DNA of 64,000 bases, taken from JBBQNY01 sp038255255. GTDB lineage: Bacteria; Pseudomonadota; Gammaproteobacteria; Xanthomonadales; Ahniellaceae. The notes below the pieces were generated by a model. That model was not told the DNA's origin, did no database searches, and saw nothing but the letters and a program-made list of their open reading frames with translations. Shown here in pieces: positions 1-6,876 of this stretch. Where the stretch lies: positions 1-64,000 of the forward strand of contig JBBSLL010000012.1 in assembly GCA_038255255.1 (NCBI GenBank), given 5' to 3'. Made by a program: the position numbers and the translations under genes. The first letter of the stretch is position 1, and each line of letters opens with the position of its first letter.

Positions 1-120
1 CACGCGACGACTGACGCCGAGATAGCGACACGCGCTGCGTTGCGACACTCCCCGACAGGTCAAGGACAACAGCGCCTCGCGCCGTCCCGCCGGGTTCTCA
101 TTTTTTTCGACTGAACTCCT
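1..120 (-). CDS. IS3-family transposase orfB, partial (cut by window edge)
   Basis: The open frame reads leftward out of the window. Its translation (ENPAGRREALLSL, then RSACRYLGVSRR) matches the N-terminal region of IS3-family OrfB proteins, before the DDE integrase domain, which must lie outside the window. It overlaps the end of orfA. Relative to orfA it sits in the +1 (equivalently -2) frame rather than the usual -1 frame: the -1 frame after the A7 run meets a stop within about 20 codons. The copy may therefore be decayed or use an unusual junction. Only about 35 codons are visible. Confidence 0.6.
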
Positions 121-361
121 TTAGCCCGTCGCGCACCAGCGCCTGCTCGCCGACCAGGCGCTTGAGCTTGGCGTTCTCGGCTTCGAGCTCCTTTGGGCGC
201 CGCGCCTCGGCAACGTCCATGCCGCCGTAAGTATTCCGCCAACGGAAGAACGTCTGCTCGCTGATGTTGTGCTGCTTGCACACGTCCCGGATCGGCACTT
301 CGCGGGCTTCAGCCTCGCGCAGGATCCGGATGATCTGGTCCTCGCGGTGACTTTTCTTCAT
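98..361 (-). CDS. IS3-family transposase orfA (HTH_Tnp_1)
   Basis: This 87-residue protein has the layout of IS3-family OrfA: an N-terminal helix-turn-helix (EDQIIRILREAEAREVPIRDVCKQ..ISEQTFFRWRNTYGG) followed by a leucine-zipper segment (ELEAENAKLKRLVGEQAL). OrfA binds the terminal repeats and is normally fused to OrfB by ribosomal frameshifting. The gene ends at an A7 tract followed by TGA, a typical slippery site. Its start ATG at 361 is followed immediately downstream by KKSHRED, the expected N-terminus. No clear terminal inverted repeat was found upstream. Confidence 0.85.
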   Translation of the reverse strand: MKKSHREDQIIRILREAEAREVPIRDVCKQHNISEQTFFRWRNTYGGMDVAEARRPKELEAENAKLKRLVGEQALVRDGLKEFSRKK

Positions 362-547
362 GTAGTTCTCCTCGCCTTGAAGCGTGAGAACTCACAATCC
401 GTTTGGCTACACGATTCGGCTCAGGTCAGTACCTTGAGCGCGCGGGGCGTCCGCAAAGCGGGCTGGGCAGGTTTGCCCTTCACTTGCAGTCATTCTCAAA
501 TCCCTATTTCGGCCAAAATCACAAACCCCAAGGCAGTGTCTGGCAGT

Positions 548-805
548 TCAGCAGTGTGGCCAGTTGAGTCGGGTCGAATAGCGGAGAGGACCCAATTCAT
601 ATTCGTCGGCCCAAGACGCGACCGTTCCCGTTGGTAGCGCATCGAAAGGCAACGACATCGAGACTTCCTCGAACGTCGGAAGGTGGCGTGCAATGGTGAC
701 CGCTCTTCGCCGGATCTCGAGCGCAAGGTCTGGATTGTGCGCGAGCTCGACCACGAAACAACCAGCCCAGACAAGAGCTCTGGCGCGTTCTTCCTGAGTG
801 GACAT
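548..805 (-). CDS. Small BPSL0761-like protein
   Basis: An 85-residue protein beginning STQEERARALVWAGCFVVEL and containing IRRRAVTIARHLPTFEEV. This pattern (ER-x-RAL, then R-x-A-x2-I-x-RHxP) resembles the BPSL0761 family of short, uncharacterised proteobacterial proteins that often sit in accessory regions. No catalytic motif, signal peptide or membrane segment is visible. Family assignment is from recall of the pattern only; the function is unknown. It is isolated, with about 190 bases before the next gene and the IS remnant on the other side. Confidence 0.55.
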   Translation of the reverse strand: MSTQEERARALVWAGCFVVELAHNPDLALEIRRRAVTIARHLPTFEEVSMSLPFDALPTGTVASWADEYELGPLRYSTRLNWPHC

Positions 806-997
806 GTTTCGCTCGCATGATTGGAAGCGGAGCTACAAACCTGCCCGGCACCAGTCGCACAGGCTGCGAATGTTCTTCCGGCGATCGATCCGTCAATTTC
901 GTGTCGCGGTGTGTCAACAGCGTGGCGGAAGCTCGGCAAGCAAATGAATGCCTACGCCCTTTCGGTAAACTGAGTGTGGGTCATCTCTTGGACGAGC

Positions 998-1453
998 ATG
1001 TCAAACTCACGTATCAGGCTCGACGATTCCCTGGCCTTCTTCGAACTCAACATTCCCGCGTTCCTCGACGCGGGGCTGAATGTCGAACAAGCCGTCGACA
1101 GAATTTCCGACTGGATGCTGTCCGAGTCGGCACCCGAGAATCACGCCTACATACGATCCAAGATCGCGGCCATGCGCGGTCCATTGGCATTGGCCGCGCG
1201 GCTGCAGAACGGAACACCGATCCCGAAATCACGAGCGGAGATCGAACAAGCCCTACGCGTCTTCGAGGACGCTCTGCCCGCGCTCGCCAACTCATTGGAG
1301 CCGGCCGCAATCGACTCCATCTGTCGGCTCGCCGAGACGCTCATTTCTTCCGCCGCGCCGTCCGACCTGGAATTCGTGCGCGAGCGTTTGAACTGCCTGC
1401 TTGGATCGGTGGGCGTGATCCCCTCGGACAACGAAGGGGAGCCATGCAGGTAG
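998..1453 (+). CDS. Hypothetical protein, 151 aa
   Basis: The ATG at 998 opens a 151-codon frame (MSNSRIRLDDSLAFFELN...). The predicted protein is helical and soluble, with regular leucines (VFEDALPALANSLEPAAIDSICRLAETLIS) and no membrane segment or recognisable motif. Amino-acid composition is balanced rather than the arginine-rich pattern of out-of-frame translations, which supports a real gene. A GTG 24 bases upstream is an alternative start. I do not recognise the family. It is probably accessory cargo or remnant of the island. Confidence 0.5.
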   Translation: MSNSRIRLDDSLAFFELNIPAFLDAGLNVEQAVDRISDWMLSESAPENHAYIRSKIAAMRGPLALAARLQNGTPIPKSRAEIEQALRVFEDALPALANSLEPAAIDSICRLAETLISSAAPSDLEFVRERLNCLLGSVGVIPSDNEGEPCR

Positions 1454-1907
1454 CCTTCCCACGGGTAGGTATCGGGTGGTCAATTCATCGGAGCTTTGCG
1501 AAAGTTGATCACGGGATGCAGCGCCGGCGATCAGTCTCGGCAATCCGATCACTGCCGTTCGGCTCCGACGATCAACTTGAGCCGGAACTCTGATCAGCGC
1601 CTACCAGCACACGCACCCGAAACGCCCCTCTCTTCCTCGGACGAAATGGCCCTTTTCTCATGCGCGGTCCGCCGCGTCAGCGCGCACGAAGTGTCCGGTT
1701 CAATCGAAATCCCGTAAACCTAGCGAGCGAGGCTGAACGGCTGTTCGCAGCAACGATACGCAAGTAATCCAGGCGGATCTGATCGCCGCTCGAGTCGGCC
1801 GCGCTGCCGAAGGCGCGCGGCGCGCGATCGGCCATTTCCTGGACGTGCAGGAAGGTCGGTGTCTGGAACAGCAATGAAACTTTAAGTGCCTCGCACGCAT
1901 CCGCTAA
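1454..1907. other. Non-coding stretch in the accessory island
   Basis: About 450 bases lie between the 151-aa gene and the truncated minus-strand gene. Only short frames occur here. One minus-strand frame (1677-1874, 65 codons, containing HVQEMADRAPRAFG and DQIRLDYLRIVAAN) reads like a protein fragment and may be a gene remnant. I see no repeat, RNA gene or clear promoter. Confidence 0.4.
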
Positions 1908-2888
1908 TCACGCGATACGTGGTCGGAACAAGCGCGGAGGATCCCACCCCATCAGTGCTCGCAAGCGTTCGAACTCTTCCGCCGGAACCGGCTCCCGATC
2001 AGGGGCCATTTCTAACGACTCTTGGCTGCGCTCCCGGCAAGAACGCAGATATCGGGTGTAGTCGTTGGCGGGCCGGAGGTAGAACGTGCTGATCATGGTG
2101 TTGAAGTCGTCCTGCCGTAACGCGTCGCAGGCCGCAAACATCCATGCCTTCCGGCGCCAGCGCCGTTCCACCTTTCCCTTCTGCGATTGCCCCGGCTTTA
2201 GTCGTGGCCTACCACGGCGCTTCTGAGCACCGCGAGCTGGCTGGCTCATCAGCTCCTGGAAAGCTAGTTCGATCTGCGCTTCGCTCGGCGCGAAATCTGG
2301 GGCCCAACGCAATGCGCGCGTCTCGACCAAGAAGTTCCAGGTGTCTTTGGCTTCCCCCGACAGCCCCATCGATAGGAAGTGGGCTCCTTCCTCCAAGAGA
2401 AACTTGAGCGGGACGGCCGTCTTGTGGTCGCCGTTATCCGAGCAGTGTCGATATAGCCGCAGTAACACCGATAGCACATCCAAAGACGGCCAGCCCTTCG
2501 GCATGGAGACCACCAGCGTCGTGTAGGCCTCGCTCACCGGAAACAATTCCGGCCAACACAGAAACGCGCCGCTGTGACGGTCTTCCGCGGTGACGCGCGC
2601 CAGACCAACTCGATCGAGGATCGCGTCAATGCGCTCATCGAGGACGCTGGGCGCGTGTGTGCGATCTCGCAGCTGGCTCCACCACGGGTGCTCGAAGACC
2701 GCCTTCGTATGCGACATGCCGGGCCGCGCGGCGACGAAGTCCACGAGGCTCGTCTTGTCGATGGCAGTGGTGCCGCCCGGATTCGCCCCGTCATCATCGA
2801 CTTGGCGAAAGCACTGCCGCTCGCCGAGCTCGACTACCCAGCGTCTGTCCAGCTCATGCCCCGAAACGTGGCCCCATTCCTGGCGCAC
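1908..2888 (-). CDS. Hypothetical protein, apparently 5'-truncated
   Basis: A 326-codon frame starts at GTG 2888. The protein is not recognised. It is soluble, with a tryptophan- and arginine-rich core and a basic stretch (KRRGRPRLKPGQSQKGKVERRWRRKAW) that could bind nucleic acid. The same frame stays open upstream to 3026 with protein-like sequence (for example VPYSGRPLGTFADPVGRGQ, then AWYWLAAVRQEWG) but contains no ATG, GTG or TTG before a stop at 3027-3029. The original N-terminus thus seems to have been removed, and the break coincides with the proposed left end of the Tn7-like element. Function unknown. Confidence 0.55.
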   Translation of the reverse strand: MRQEWGHVSGHELDRRWVVELGERQCFRQVDDDGANPGGTTAIDKTSLVDFVAARPGMSHTKAVFEHPWWSQLRDRTHAPSVLDERIDAILDRVGLARVTAEDRHSGAFLCWPELFPVSEAYTTLVVSMPKGWPSLDVLSVLLRLYRHCSDNGDHKTAVPLKFLLEEGAHFLSMGLSGEAKDTWNFLVETRALRWAPDFAPSEAQIELAFQELMSQPARGAQKRRGRPRLKPGQSQKGKVERRWRRKAWMFAACDALRQDDFNTMISTFYLRPANDYTRYLRSCRERSQESLEMAPDREPVPAEEFERLRALMGWDPPRLFRPRIA

Positions 2889-3011
2889 AGCAGCGAGCCA
2901 GTACCAGGCCTGCCCTCGACCGACCGGATCCGCGAACGTGCCGAGCGGGCGGCCGGAATATGGAACGTTATTCCCCTTCGTGGCGCAGGTGGCCGGCGCG
3001 AGTCTGTGAGT

Positions 3012-3023
3012 AAATCGGGCACC
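3012..3023 (+). repeat. Candidate left-end TnsB site
   Basis: AAATCGGGCACC recurs inverted, with one inserted base, at 7924-7936 after tniQ. Next to it lie two related words, GCACCTGTCTACCCGAA and GCACACAAATGTCCCCGAA (3019-3055), which look like imperfect direct repeats. Multiple such sites at each end are usual for TnsB-bound transposon ends. This is inference from similarity only. Confidence 0.35.
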
Positions 3024-3044
3024 TGTCTACCCGAATGCACACAA

Positions 3045-3332
3045 ATGTCCCCGAAAAGTCCGTTTCCACCCGACGAGAAGTGCGTGCCGGGGGTGCTGCC
3101 GGACCTTTTGGACCGTTATGGCGAGGTGGTTCGCGGAAGAGACCTTGGTCCGCTCTTGGGCTACCGCAGTCCTAAGACATTCGCCCACGCCGCAGCATCG
3201 GGCGTGCTGCCAGTGCCGGTTTTCCGAATGACCGGACGTCGGGGTTGGTTTGCGAAGATCCGGGACGTGGCCGCATGGCTTGAGAAGCCCGCGTCTTCCG
3301 CTCACGAAGGAGGTGGCCCGATGGATGGGTGA
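3045..3332 (+). CDS. Small helix-turn-helix protein upstream of tnsA
   Basis: A 95-residue protein with the core DLLDRYGEVVRGRDLGPLLG, YRSPKTFAHAAASG and VPVFRMTGRRGWFAKIRDVAAWLEK. The layout (short helix, turn, recognition helix with SPKTF, then a basic wing and a final W-L helix) is that of AlpA/excisionase or MerR-like DNA-binding proteins. ATG 3045 is chosen because the protein-like sequence begins there. It is read in the same direction as the tns genes, and a strong hairpin follows 28 bases after its stop. It may repress the transposition genes or act as a directionality factor. The family is inferred from pattern alone. Confidence 0.55.
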   Translation: MSPKSPFPPDEKCVPGVLPDLLDRYGEVVRGRDLGPLLGYRSPKTFAHAAASGVLPVPVFRMTGRRGWFAKIRDVAAWLEKPASSAHEGGGPMDG

Positions 3333-3360
3333 CCGCTCCAGCTGACATTCTCTTGGCCCT

Positions 3361-3400
3361 GAAACGACAAAACCCGAGCGTCAACTCGGGCTGTCGTTTC
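3361..3400 (+). terminator. Long stem-loop, probable terminator after the HTH gene
   Basis: GAAACGACA pairs perfectly with TGTCGTTTC, and inside it CCCGAG pairs with CTCGGG around a CGTCAA loop. The 3' arm has T-rich flanks on both sides, so it could act in either direction. It lies between the small HTH gene and tnsA and would insulate the tns operon. The outer TGTCGTTTC also resembles the start of TniA-type transposon ends, so a role as an element end cannot be excluded. Confidence 0.55.
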
Positions 3401-3460
3401 CGCTGGGTTGTGTGCCGCATCAGTTTGGACGCTGACCGGTGCATGGAACCACACCGAAGC

Positions 3461-3546
3461 GGAGCCGTCAACGGCTCCCGACGGGTGCGTCTTGCCGAAA
3501 GGTAACCCGCGAGCCGGGCCTCACTCTTGCCGCCCATCCGGGCGGC
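3461..3546 (+). promoter_or_regulatory. Structured 5' leader of tnsA
   Basis: Three further inverted repeats fill the space before tnsA: GGAGCCG-TCAA-CGGCTCC at 3461-3478, CGGGT/ACCCG at 3482-3509, and GCCGCCC-ATCC-GGGCGGC at 3529-3546. The last ends 10 bases before the tnsA Shine-Dalgarno sequence (GAGGA, 3557-3561). Together they would give a folded leader of about 90 bases, possibly a riboregulator or protein-binding site for the transposition operon. No known riboswitch class was recognised. Confidence 0.35.
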
Positions 3547-3567
3547 GTCTCGAATTGAGGAACCGCC

Positions 3568-4083
3568 ATGAACTGGAATCCCTTGGCCGCGGCCCTTCGT
3601 GCCCGGCTCGAGTTCGACGTGCCCCAGCCTTGTGTGCTCGAACGCATCGACACACAGGGCCGGCGCATCCCCCTGTCCTACAGCCACCACGTTCGTGGCT
3701 GGCACCCTGTTCGGTCGGGGTTCGCGCCCGTGCCGTTCGAGTCCCTTCTCGAATCCGCGTTCATCGCGTGGTTCGCGAATCGCCCCGAACTGACTTCACT
3801 CGCGACGCAGTCGCATACGTTCCATTACCGCTTCGGCCGGAGCCGGTGCCGTTACACCCCCGACTTGCTCGTCGGGCTCAGCCACGTGCCCACTCCACTG
3901 CGCGCCCTCGGCTTCGGTCTGCTGACGGTGATTGAAGTCAAACCGTTCGAGCGCGCGTTTGCGATGGAGACCGCCCTCCGGCACAAGCTCCACATCGCGC
4001 GCGAAACGCTCCATTGCCCCGCCGTGTTGCTCACCGAGCTGGATCTCGACGTGCTCGAGCGGGAGGTGCGCCATGTTGCCTAG
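3568..4083 (+). CDS. tnsA: TnsA-like transposon endonuclease (short form)
   Basis: TnsA cleaves the 5' ends of the transposon so that, with TnsB, the element is cut out rather than copied. This 171-residue protein has the restriction-like PD-(D/E)xK core: FESLLESAF with E62, YTPDLL with D99, and VIEVKPF with E123 and K125. Tn7 TnsA is 273 residues with a C-terminal winged-helix domain that contacts TnsC. Here the protein stops soon after the nuclease core (LDLDVLEREVRHVA), so the TnsC-binding domain appears to be absent. ATG 3568 has GAGGA six bases upstream. The last 11 bases overlap the start of tnsB, which carries its own GGGAGG, implying translational coupling. Confidence 0.8.
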   Translation: MNWNPLAAALRARLEFDVPQPCVLERIDTQGRRIPLSYSHHVRGWHPVRSGFAPVPFESLLESAFIAWFANRPELTSLATQSHTFHYRFGRSRCRYTPDLLVGLSHVPTPLRALGFGLLTVIEVKPFERAFAMETALRHKLHIARETLHCPAVLLTELDLDVLEREVRHVA

Positions 4084-5359
4084 CCTCAGAGTCGGCAAAA
4101 CCGCTCTCTACCGCGGCATCGCGGTTGAAGTGCTCGAACTCGACGGTGAGAACTCAGTCATCCGCGTGGCGAAGGGAATCGCCCCGACGGTGGTAAAGGA
4201 GAGCGAACTGCTTCCCGTCGTGGATGCGGCGACTCTGCTGCGCGATAACCAGCTCGAACATCTGACGGACGAGGCTTGGGACAAGGCCGAAGCGCGCGCA
4301 CAAGCGGTGCGTGCGTACTTGGCTTTCGGTGGTGAGAAAAAGCCCTTTGCCGGGAAGCTGGCCAAAAAGATCAACCTCAAGTACCGGCAATTTATGCGGA
4401 TCGTGCGCGCCTATGAGCAGCACGAATCGGTCATGGCGCTCATGCCGGCCGCGCGGGGCCGGAAGCCCGGGACGCACGCGCTTTCGGCTGAGGTAGAAAG
4501 GGTCGTCGACGAGACCGTACAAGAGTACTGGTACCAGCCCGAACGACCCACGGTCAGCGCGTTGATGCGCCGCATCGAGACGGTCTGCTTGCAGCAGGAA
4601 CTGTCTCCGCCTTCTCGCAAAACCGTCGAGCGTCGGCTCGCTGCAAGCCAAGAGCGGGCACTGCAGGCTAAACGCGACGGGGGAAAGAGGGCGCGCTACC
4701 AGTTTGAGGCCATGCCTGGGCATGCCACCGCCACCGCCCCGCTCGAGCGAGTCGAGATCGACCACACCTTGGCAGACACGATGGTGTGTTCGGATGACCC
4801 GCAGTGCGACTACGTTGCGCGCCCGTGGATCACCATCGCAATCGACGTTTTCACCCGCTGCGTCCTCGGCATTTACATCAGTTTCGATGCGCCCTCGGCT
4901 CTGTCGAATGCGCTGTGCATGACGCACGTCGTGCTTCCGAAGGACCTCGAGGCGCGCTTTGGCGTTCCCCTCGAGTGGCCGATGCATGGGCTCCCTCAGA
5001 CCGTCGTGACCGACAACGGGAAGGACTTTCAATCCAAGGCCTTCGTGCGCGGCTGCGTCGAGCACAACATCGAGCCGCGTTACCGCCCGGTCGGCTCGCC
5101 ACACTACGGAGGCACGATCGAGCGGCTCATTGGCACGCTTGTCGGCAGGTGCCACCTGTTGCCTGGGACGACGAAGCGCAACGTGGTTGCACGGGGCGAC
5201 TACGACAGTGCCGGCAAGGCGGCGATGACTCTGAGCAAGTTCCGCATGTGGTTCGTCGAGCAGATTCTCGGCGATTACCACCTCATCGAACATCGCAAGC
5301 TTCGTATCCCGCCTGCGGTCGCCTGGGCGCGAGCGATGGAGGTGAGCCATGCTCGTTGA
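4073..5359 (+). CDS. tnsB: TnsB-like DDE transposase, N-terminal and catalytic part
   Basis: TnsB binds the transposon ends and joins the 3' strands to target DNA. This 428-residue ORF has N-terminal helix-turn-helix regions and an rve/RNase H-fold core with the catalytic triad: D230 (VEIDHT), D314 (VVTDNGKDF) and E350 (HYGGTIERL), the last two separated by 35 residues as in the family. It ends shortly after the core at IPPAVAWARAMEV, a domain boundary. TniA/TnsB proteins are usually about 550-700 residues; the missing beta-barrel and tail are encoded by the next ORF in the +1 frame. ATG 4073 follows GGGAGG. The stop at 5357-5359 overlaps the next start by 11 bases. Confidence 0.88.
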   Translation: MLPSLRVGKTALYRGIAVEVLELDGENSVIRVAKGIAPTVVKESELLPVVDAATLLRDNQLEHLTDEAWDKAEARAQAVRAYLAFGGEKKPFAGKLAKKINLKYRQFMRIVRAYEQHESVMALMPAARGRKPGTHALSAEVERVVDETVQEYWYQPERPTVSALMRRIETVCLQQELSPPSRKTVERRLAASQERALQAKRDGGKRARYQFEAMPGHATATAPLERVEIDHTLADTMVCSDDPQCDYVARPWITIAIDVFTRCVLGIYISFDAPSALSNALCMTHVVLPKDLEARFGVPLEWPMHGLPQTVVTDNGKDFQSKAFVRGCVEHNIEPRYRPVGSPHYGGTIERLIGTLVGRCHLLPGTTKRNVVARGDYDSAGKAAMTLSKFRMWFVEQILGDYHLIEHRKLRIPPAVAWARAMEVSHAR

Positions 5360-5960
5360 ATCCCAGGCTTCCCACGCTGGCGTTGGTGACCGCAGCGTTG
5401 CAACTTGTGTCAGCCACGCCTCGTTGATCCGCGTCCTGCAGCGCGACCCGCTGGAATTCCTCGCGCTGTTTCTTCCGAGCGAGCGTCGTGTTCTCTCGCG
5501 GACCGGCGTTTCGCTCCATTGCCTGGATTATTGGTCCGACGCGATGGCGCCCTACGTTGGTCGAAAGGTCAGGGTTGATGTTCATTACGATCCGCGTGAC
5601 GTCGGGTTCGTGTACGCGCGGCTGCCCGGCGGTGCACTCGTCCGGGCAGCGATGACGACGCCCGGCGTCGGCCGCATTTCCTTGGCAGAGTGGATCGTTC
5701 GTCGGCATTACGAGCGCCGCGTGTGCAAGACGAGCTCTCGCTCGCAGGCCTGTCTTGATAGCCGGGAGCGTGCTCACGCGCTCGTCGAAGACGCCAAAGC
5801 GTCGCGGCGGGTCCGCAAGCGCCTGGCCAGCGCGGCGGCCGGAGATCGCTGGGTATCTCGCGACAACATGGAGACAAAGGAAGAGACGGCGCCCGCCCAA
5901 GATGCTGAGGAGCAGGCCATTCCTATGGATGTTGAAGCATTTGAATTCGAGGGGGTGTGA
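5349..5960 (+). CDS. TnsB C-terminal part: Mu-type beta-barrel and tail as a separate ORF
   Basis: Residues about 26-100 (QRDPLEFLALFLPSERRVLS, LHCLDYWSDAMAPYVGRKVR, VHYDPRDVGFVYARLPGG) match the Mu-transposase C-terminal beta-barrel that follows the catalytic core in TniA/TnsB proteins. A basic helical region follows, then an acidic tail ending PMDVEAFEFEGV, like the C-terminal hook by which TnsB recruits TnsC. The ORF has its own start: ATG 5349 with GGAGG six bases upstream, overlapping the preceding stop by 11 bases exactly as tnsB overlaps tnsA. It may be a natural two-subunit TnsB. A simple frameshift mutation or programmed +1 frameshift is the alternative. Confidence 0.78.
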   Translation: MLVESQASHAGVGDRSVATCVSHASLIRVLQRDPLEFLALFLPSERRVLSRTGVSLHCLDYWSDAMAPYVGRKVRVDVHYDPRDVGFVYARLPGGALVRAAMTTPGVGRISLAEWIVRRHYERRVCKTSSRSQACLDSRERAHALVEDAKASRRVRKRLASAAAGDRWVSRDNMETKEETAPAQDAEEQAIPMDVEAFEFEGV

Positions 5961-5961
5961 G

Positions 5962-6876
5962 ATGTCGTTTGAGCAAACCGTTCCTGAAGGCGGCACCTGC
6001 GAGCCTGATGCAGAACCGGCACCCCGCATCTTGCTGCCGGCCATCGCCGGCCTGATCGGGCTCTCCGACGCGGAGCGTGCCTTGGAAATTACGGCTGACC
6101 GCACCATCCTCTATCCCGCAATGGTGAAGCTGCGGGAGAGAGCGCGTTGGATGGGCCGGCAGGCCCGAACCGCGCGCGCGCCGGGGTTGATGGTCAGCTC
6201 CAATCCGGGCAACGGCAAGTCGAGCCTGGCGCTCTACATCGAGCGTCAGTTCAAGATCGAGTCCGGCAATGAACTTAATACCGTGCTCATCTCCCTTGCC
6301 GGCGCAGAAAATGCTCGTGCCGTCTACGGTCGAATCCTGGTGCAGTTGGGCAGTCCGGCCCGCGTGTCCCACCGCCTGAGCGATCGGGAATTTCTCGTGA
6401 TCAGGCTCCTGCGCGAGGCGAACTGCAAGTTGATCTTGCTCGACGAAATGCAGGACGTCGGCGACTCCGACAACGAACGCGAGCGCAAGCGCGTTCTGCG
6501 TTGCATCAAGCACTTGATGAACACCTTGCAGCTTCCGGTGATGGTGTTTGGCACGGGCAGCACCGCCGACTGGTTCAAAGGCGATCCGCACTTGCGGGCC
6601 CGCTTCAGCACCGTCGAGCTTCCCCAGTGGACGGATCCTGTCGTCCTTCTCGGGTTCCTCAAGGCCTATGAACAGGCTTTGCCGTTGAGGAATCCTTCGG
6701 ATCTTGCCCAGCTCAATGTTGCTAGAAGGCTCATCCAGCTCAGCGGGGGTGTCCTGGACAACATCGTCGCGCGCATCAAGAACGCCGCGCTGCTGGCCAT
6801 CGTCGAGAAGACGGAGCGCATCACGCCGGACATGATCGAGCGCGGCGAGTTCCGGCCGGACAAGTGCTTCCTGTGA
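5962..6876 (+). CDS. tnsC: TnsC/TniB-like AAA+ transposition regulator
   Basis: TnsC-type ATPases polymerise on target DNA and link the target selector to the transposase. This 304-residue protein carries a Walker A motif SNPGNGKSS with K86, a Walker B motif LILLDEMQD with D161 and E162, and a sensor segment VFGTGST. The length fits TniB (about 300 residues) better than Tn7 TnsC (555). ATG 5962 lies one base after the preceding stop and is preceded by a GGGGGTG purine run. The end overlaps tniQ. Interaction with the detached TnsB tail is inferred from family knowledge. Confidence 0.88.
   Translation: MSFEQTVPEGGTCEPDAEPAPRILLPAIAGLIGLSDAERALEITADRTILYPAMVKLRERARWMGRQARTARAPGLMVSSNPGNGKSSLALYIERQFKIESGNELNTVLISLAGAENARAVYGRILVQLGSPARVSHRLSDREFLVIRLLREANCKLILLDEMQDVGDSDNERERKRVLRCIKHLMNTLQLPVMVFGTGSTADWFKGDPHLRARFSTVELPQWTDPVVLLGFLKAYEQALPLRNPSDLAQLNVARRLIQLSGGVLDNIVARIKNAALLAIVEKTERITPDMIERGEFRPDKCFL

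Noticed and set aside
2939..2976. TGCCGAGCG...AATATGGA as the left terminus matching TGTCGAGCG...AATATGGA on the right
   Set aside because: The spacing differs by four bases, the terminal base is not TGT, and the sequence lies within the open frame of the truncated minus-strand gene, so the resemblance may be chance.
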